The position numbers and the translations under genes were made by a program. Of a DNA stretch of 36,420 nt, positions 32,795-36,420 are shown in pieces (position 1 is the stretch's first letter; each line of letters starts with the position of its first letter). Location: contig QWQF01000292.1 of NCBI GenBank assembly GCA_003669125.1, forward strand, positions 1 through 36,420, in the 5' to 3' direction. The DNA comes from Planctomycetota bacterium (GTDB lineage Bacteria > Planctomycetota > Planctomycetia > Planctomycetales > Planctomycetaceae). The notes beneath the pieces were generated by a model, which was not told where the DNA came from, did no database searches, and saw only the letters and a program-made list of their open reading frames with translations.

Positions 32795-33888
32795 TCGCGA
32801 ACGATCATGGACTCGCTGGGTGATGACTTCGACAAGCTCACAACGATGCCGATCGACACGAGGCTGATCACAAGATTGCTGCCGCCGTAGCTGAGCAGCG
32901 GGTGCGAGATCCCTTTGGTCGGCATCATCGAGGTCACGACGGCGACGTTCATCACCGCTTGCAAAACCATCTGGCCGAGCAGCGTGACACCGACGAGGTA
33001 CTCGAAGCTGCGGCGGTCGTGCTGGCGGAATAGAGTCATGCCCGTGATGAAAAAGCCCGCCCACAGCAGCACGAGGCCCAGCGAGCCGACCAACCCCAGT
33101 TCTTCGCCGACGACCGCGAAGACGAAGTCGGTGTTCGCCTCCGGCAGATAGCTCAGCTTCTGCCAACCCTTGCCGATGCCGACTCCCATCAAGCCGCCGG
33201 AACCAAACGCCAGCAGCGACTGTTTGACTTGGTACGACGCTTGATCGATGTCGGACCACGCGGCCGCGAAGTCCGTGATGCGCTTCCACTGATACGGCTT
33301 GAGAGTCATCGCCACGAGCGCCGCCGGGATCATCCCCAGTGCGAAGTTCCGGATCGGCCAACCTCCAAGGAACAGCAGCAGGCCGCTCGACATCGCGAGA
33401 AATGCGGCTGTGCCCAAGTCAGGTTCTTTGAGTACCAGCGGCAGCACGATTGCGACCGGCAGAACGAACGGGATCGTTCCGGCGATCACGCGTCGCAAGC
33501 TCTCTTGCCGTTTGACGAGCATCGTCCCCAGCAGCAGCGGCAGCGTGATCTTCGCCAATTCCGACGGTTGCATCTGAAACGGCCCGAACCGAATCCAGCG
33601 TTGCGAATCGTTGATGCGCGTGCCGATTCCCGGAATCAGCACTACAACGAGCAGCACGACGGTTCCGGCGAACAGCCACGGCGCGGACTCTTTCCAGAAT
33701 CGTGACGGCAGCAGCGAACAGAGGCTGGCAACGATCACCCCCACGATCAGATGGATCGCGTGGCGAGACAGGTAAATCTGCTCGAACTCCGTCGGCCGCG
33801 ACGTGATGCTGGCGCTGTGGACCATCAGCACGCCGAAGCCCAGCAGCACGCACACCAGCGTCAGAAACAGATTGCGATCGGAATTCAC
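32740..33888 (-). CDS. ftsW: SEDS-family peptidoglycan polymerase (FtsW/RodA-like)
   Basis: This polytopic inner-membrane protein of about 382 residues is from the family that polymerises glycan strands from lipid II together with a class B PBP. Signatures are RWIRFGPFQMQPSELAKI, LKEPDLGTAAF (the essential Asp region), SYQVKQSLLAFGSGGLMGVG, GKGWQKLSYLPEANTDF, VVGEELGLVGS and GISHPLLSYGGSNL. FtsW is favoured over RodA by the LP-ANTDF and FQMQPSE wording, not by context. The GTG at 33888 is preferred because CGAGG lies 5 nt upstream; a GTG two codons earlier (33894) is possible. No PBP, mur or fts neighbours are present. It converges with mgsA and overlaps it by 55 bp. Confidence 0.92.
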   Translation of the reverse strand: MNSDRNLFLTLVCVLLGFGVLMVHSASITSRPTEFEQIYLSRHAIHLIVGVIVASLCSLLPSRFWKESAPWLFAGTVVLLVVVLIPGIGTRINDSQRWIRFGPFQMQPSELAKITLPLLLGTMLVKRQESLRRVIAGTIPFVLPVAIVLPLVLKEPDLGTAAFLAMSSGLLLFLGGWPIRNFALGMIPAALVAMTLKPYQWKRITDFAAAWSDIDQASYQVKQSLLAFGSGGLMGVGIGKGWQKLSYLPEANTDFVFAVVGEELGLVGSLGLVLLWAGFFITGMTLFRQHDRRSFEYLVGVTLLGQMVLQAVMNVAVVTSMMPTKGISHPLLSYGGSNLVISLVSIGIVVSLSKSSPSESMIVRDQELVRSENIRTTASAVA

Positions 33889-34152
33889 ACGCACCTCGCG
33901 ACAAGAATGGCCAACGACCAGTTGAATCGGCCCGGCCTAGCGAATGCCTCAACACCTTATCCCGTGCGTCGGACTGTGACGGCAAGAACTTCGTTCGAGT
34001 GCGATCCAGCCCTCAAGAGTGCCGAGGCCCGTCCGCTGAGTTTGCCCGACCGGCACAGAACGCTCGCACGGCTTTGCCGGTTCTCTCGGCGAAATCGCGT
34101 CCGGCAGCGGGCGTTTGCGGCTGATCCACGTCACGATTACTGTTCCGTCTGA
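33889..34152. other. Non-coding gap between ftsW and the VWA gene
   Basis: With the tandem repeats that follow, this is a divergent gap of about 320 bp between the SEDS gene and the BatA-like gene. Frames through it have no family features. It should hold promoters for both flanking genes, but I cannot assign -35/-10 boxes with any confidence. Confidence 0.5.
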
Positions 34153-34206
34153 GTTGCTCATTCGCGTTGCTCATTCGCGTTTCGGATTTCGCGTTTCGGA
34201 TTTCGC
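34153..34206. repeat. Two short tandem repeats before the VWA gene
   Basis: GTTGCTCATTCGC occurs twice in direct succession (34153-34165 and 34166-34178), followed by GTTTCGGATTTCGC twice (34179-34192 and 34193-34206). The tract ends 6 nt before the ATG at 34213 and therefore occupies the expected ribosome-binding region. Confidence 0.8.
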
Positions 34207-34212
34207 ATCCCT

Positions 34213-36420
34213 ATGCCTTCTTGGCTCCTGCAGCATTTTCTGAACCCCGGCTTCGTCATGGCCGGCACGGCGTTGGTCGCCGCGCCGATCATCATTCATT
34301 TGATCAATCGGCTGCGGTTTCGGAAGGTGCGGTTCGCGGCAATGGAATTCCTGCTGGCCAGCCAGCAACGGAACCGCCGTCGCGTGCTGATCGAGCAGTT
34401 GATCCTGTTGCTGCTGCGAATCCTGCTCGTCCTGGGCCTGATGCTGCTGATCGCGCGGCTGATTCTGGACCCGAGCCAGTTGTCGGTGTTTCGCGGAGCA
34501 CGCACGCATCACATGGTTTTGCTGGACGACAGCGGTTCGATGCGCGATCGGCTGGGGGACACGACGGCGTTCGGCGAGGGTGTGTCGGTCATCAAGAAGT
34601 TGGTGGCGGAAGGCTCGCGGCGACCGGGAACGCAGATCTTTTCGCTCGTACTGCTCTCGAACCCCGAGAAGCCGGTGTTCTCACAGCGGGATGTCAGCGA
34701 GTCGTTCGTCGCGGAACTCGACACGAAACTGGAGAACCTCAAGCCGACGCACCGAGCGTTGTCGCTGGTCGATGGGCTGAACGCGGCGAAAACTCTTTTC
34801 GGTGACAAGGAAGAGCGCGGCTCGGTGAAGCATCTGCATGTGCTGTCCGACTTCCGGCAGCGTGACTGGCAGGATCAAAAGGCGTTGTCGGCAGCAGCCG
34901 AGACACTCGATGCCGCAGATGTGACGTTGAACTTCGTGAAGACAGTCGAGCAGCGGCACGCGAACCTGTCGCTGACCGATCTCTCCGGCGATCTGCAAGT
35001 CGCGGCCGCCGGTGTGCCGGTGCGATTGCGAGCCACCGTCAAGAACTTCGCCGAGCAAGCGGCCACGGAAGTCCGGCTCTCTGTGTTTCAGGACGGCCAA
35101 AAGTTGCCGATGACGCTGGTGTTCGACAAAATCGAAGCGGGCGCGTCGGTCGAGCGCGAGTTCGACCTCGTATTCGAGTCGCCAAAAAAACATGACGTGC
35201 GAGTCAGTCTCGAAGGAGATTCGCTGACGGAGGACAACTCGCGATTGCTTGGACTCGAAACGTCGGCGGTTCACAAGGTACTGATCGTCGACGGCGATCC
35301 GAGCGGCGATGAAGGCTCGTACGTCGTCGATGCACTCGCGGCCGATCCGCGCATCACTGGCTTCTCGCCGCAGATCGAGACGGTGGATTATTTGCGGCGG
35401 CGACCGATCGACGAGTTTCAAGCGATCTACCTGCTGAACGTCGCGGATCTGCCAGCCGACGCGCTCGACCCGCTGGAGAAATACGTCGCGGCCGGCGGCG
35501 GCTTGGCGTGGTTCGTCGGGGCATCGGTGAAGACGGCGTTCTACAACGAGTCGCTGTTCAAAGCGGGCAAGGGACTGTTCCCTGTGCCGCTCGAAACGGC
35601 ACCGCGCGATCTTCCCGTCGTCGAGGATTCTGGCCCCGATTTGGTGCTCGCGTCGCATCCGATCTTTCGCGTGTTCGAGGGGCAAGAGAATCCGTATCTG
35701 GATGTGACTCGCGTCGCGAAGTTCTTCCCGGCCGCTGCCAGTTGGCCGCGCGACGATCAGGCTCGCGGAGACGATGTGCAGACGATCGCGACGCTCCGCA
35801 ATCGGCAGCCGCTGATGTTTCATCACCACTTCGGCAAGGGAAACGTCATCACCTGCCTGACGACCTGCGGCCCGGCTTGGAACAACTGGGCCAAGTACGC
35901 CAGCTACGTCGTGCTGCAATTGGAACTGCAAAAGACGATCGCTCGTTCCGACCGTCAGTTGGAACGCCGACTCGCTGGTGAGCCGATTGAACTCTCGCTC
36001 AATCCCAGCGAGTTCACCGACATGATCGACATCGTCGTTCCCGACGCGGCCGGCGAACGAACCGTCCGACTGCAAGCTGCCCCCGACGCGGTCAATGCAA
36101 AGGACAAAAGGGACGGGAGCGACGAAAAGGCCTTGCCCGAATCTCGAAGCCCGAAGCCCGAAGCCTCTCTTCGCCTGACCGCCACGTTTCGGGACACCGA
36201 CCTGCCGGGGATTTATCGAGTCCGGCTGCTCGATCTGAATCAAGTGCCGTTCGAGCGTTGGATCATCTACCACTTTCCGGCCGACGAGAGCGATCTCGCT
36301 CTCGCGACCACTGAACTAATCCGCAAGCAACTCGGCGAGAAAGTTCGAGTGTCGATTCAAGAGCCGGGCGAGTTCTCCTGGATCGCCGGCCGCGACATCG
36401 GCAGCGAAGTTCGCGACGCC
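34213..36420 (+). CDS. BatA-N/von Willebrand factor A membrane protein, 3' end beyond window
   Basis: The ATG at 34213 opens a frame that continues without a stop to the right edge (736 residues so far). The N terminus is of the aerotolerance-regulator BatA type: FLNPGFVMAGTALVAAPIII, HLINRLRFRKVRFAAMEFL and a second helix (LILLLLRILLVLGLMLLIAR). A von Willebrand A domain follows, with an intact MIDAS start (MVLLDDSGSMRD, DxSxS) at about residues 97-270. After it come a beta domain (AAGVPVRLRATVKNFAEQ) and a region resembling the glutamine-amidotransferase-like fold (VLIVDGDPSGDEG, AAGGGLAWFVG) found in planctomycete Bat-like proteins. It probably acts at the membrane in a MoxR/Bat-type complex, but no MoxR ATPase is in the window. 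An in-frame repeat is at 36144-36165. Confidence 0.9.
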   Translation, partial: MPSWLLQHFLNPGFVMAGTALVAAPIIIHLINRLRFRKVRFAAMEFLLASQQRNRRRVLIEQLILLLLRILLVLGLMLLIARLILDPSQLSVFRGARTHHMVLLDDSGSMRDRLGDTTAFGEGVSVIKKLVAEGSRRPGTQIFSLVLLSNPEKPVFSQRDVSESFVAELDTKLENLKPTHRALSLVDGLNAAKTLFGDKEERGSVKHLHVLSDFRQRDWQDQKALSAAAETLDAADVTLNFVKTVEQRHANLSLTDLSGDLQVAAAGVPVRLRATVKNFAEQAATEVRLSVFQDGQKLPMTLVFDKIEAGASVEREFDLVFESPKKHDVRVSLEGDSLTEDNSRLLGLETSAVHKVLIVDGDPSGDEGSYVVDALAADPRITGFSPQIETVDYLRRRPIDEFQAIYLLNVADLPADALDPLEKYVAAGGGLAWFVGASVKTAFYNESLFKAGKGLFPVPLETAPRDLPVVEDSGPDLVLASHPIFRVFEGQENPYLDVTRVAKFFPAAASWPRDDQARGDDVQTIATLRNRQPLMFHHHFGKGNVITCLTTCGPAWNNWAKYASYVVLQLELQKTIARSDRQLERRLAGEPIELSLNPSEFTDMIDIVVPDAAGERTVRLQAAPDAVNAKDKRDGSDEKALPESRSPKPEASLRLTATFRDTDLPGIYRVRLLDLNQVPFERWIIYHFPADESDLALATTELIRKQLGEKVRVSIQEPGEFSWIAGRDIGSEVRDA
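36144..36165. repeat. In-frame CCGAAGC tandem repeat
   Basis: TCGAAGC, CCGAAGC and CCGAAGC follow each other and are read as SRSPKPEA in the VWA protein, within a hydrophilic linker (residues about 638-655) that looks inserted relative to the surrounding beta domain. Confidence 0.65.

Noticed and set aside
34681-36273. 530-codon open frame antisense to the VWA gene
   Set aside because: The plus strand encodes a continuous BatA/VWA protein with MIDAS motif; the antisense frame is a compositional shadow.
1-36420. tRNA, rRNA or riboswitch genes
   Set aside because: No cloverleaf, rRNA core sequence or recognisable aptamer was seen in any intergenic gap.

Overview
The window is chromosomal DNA from a planctomycete, probably Planctomycetaceae/Gemmataceae-like. 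This is inferred from four things: GC-rich coding with long antisense shadow frames; giant secreted or membrane proteins of planctomycete style; many ExbB/ExbD-type proton-channel genes beside TPR proteins; and short hairpin-forming dispersed repeats whose translations ([32 protein letters not shown]) are familiar from planctomycete genomes. I see no rRNA, tRNA, CRISPR array, transposase or phage gene.

Layout. 1-1787 (minus): a partial conserved protein with a GTG start, preceded by a family 2 glycosyltransferase. 2138-6001 (plus): three housekeeping genes, namely the chaperone htpG, a superoxide dismutase followed by a clear intrinsic terminator, and an inositol-monophosphatase-family enzyme. 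6125-17590 (plus): a 1218-residue and a 2132-residue envelope protein, coupled by a TGATG overlap, then bioA. The two giant proteins together look like three copies of one architecture, two of them fused.

17593-32415 is dominated by proton-channel modules. Set 1 (18746-21782) is ExbB, ExbD-a, ExbD-b and a two-TM protein; a paralogue of the last protein lies divergently at 17593-18576. A DedA-family gene follows. Set 2 (22635-24086, minus) is a more conventional ExbB/ExbD pair. An Nramp-like transporter follows. Set 3 (25821-32415) is a 1164-residue TPR protein, a second TPR protein, ExbB, ExbD-a and ExbD-b, with mgsA 4 nt behind. Sets 1 and 3 have the same ExbB/ExbD-a/ExbD-b order and recognisably paralogous parts, so one looks like a duplicate of the other with different accessory proteins. 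No TonB, TolA, Pal or outer-membrane receptor is present. The most interesting hypothesis is therefore a proton-motive-force-driven envelope machine with two kinds of ExbD and lineage-specific periplasmic partners.

32740-33888 (minus) is a SEDS-family ftsW/rodA gene whose 3' end overlaps mgsA. 34213-36420 is the start of a BatA/von Willebrand-type membrane protein that runs off the window.

A second theme is the repeats. At least ten hairpin or tandem elements of several families sit between genes, and some lie inside reading frames. In several places the edge of a repeat supplies a gene's stop codon. All functional calls rest on motifs read by eye; no database search was possible.
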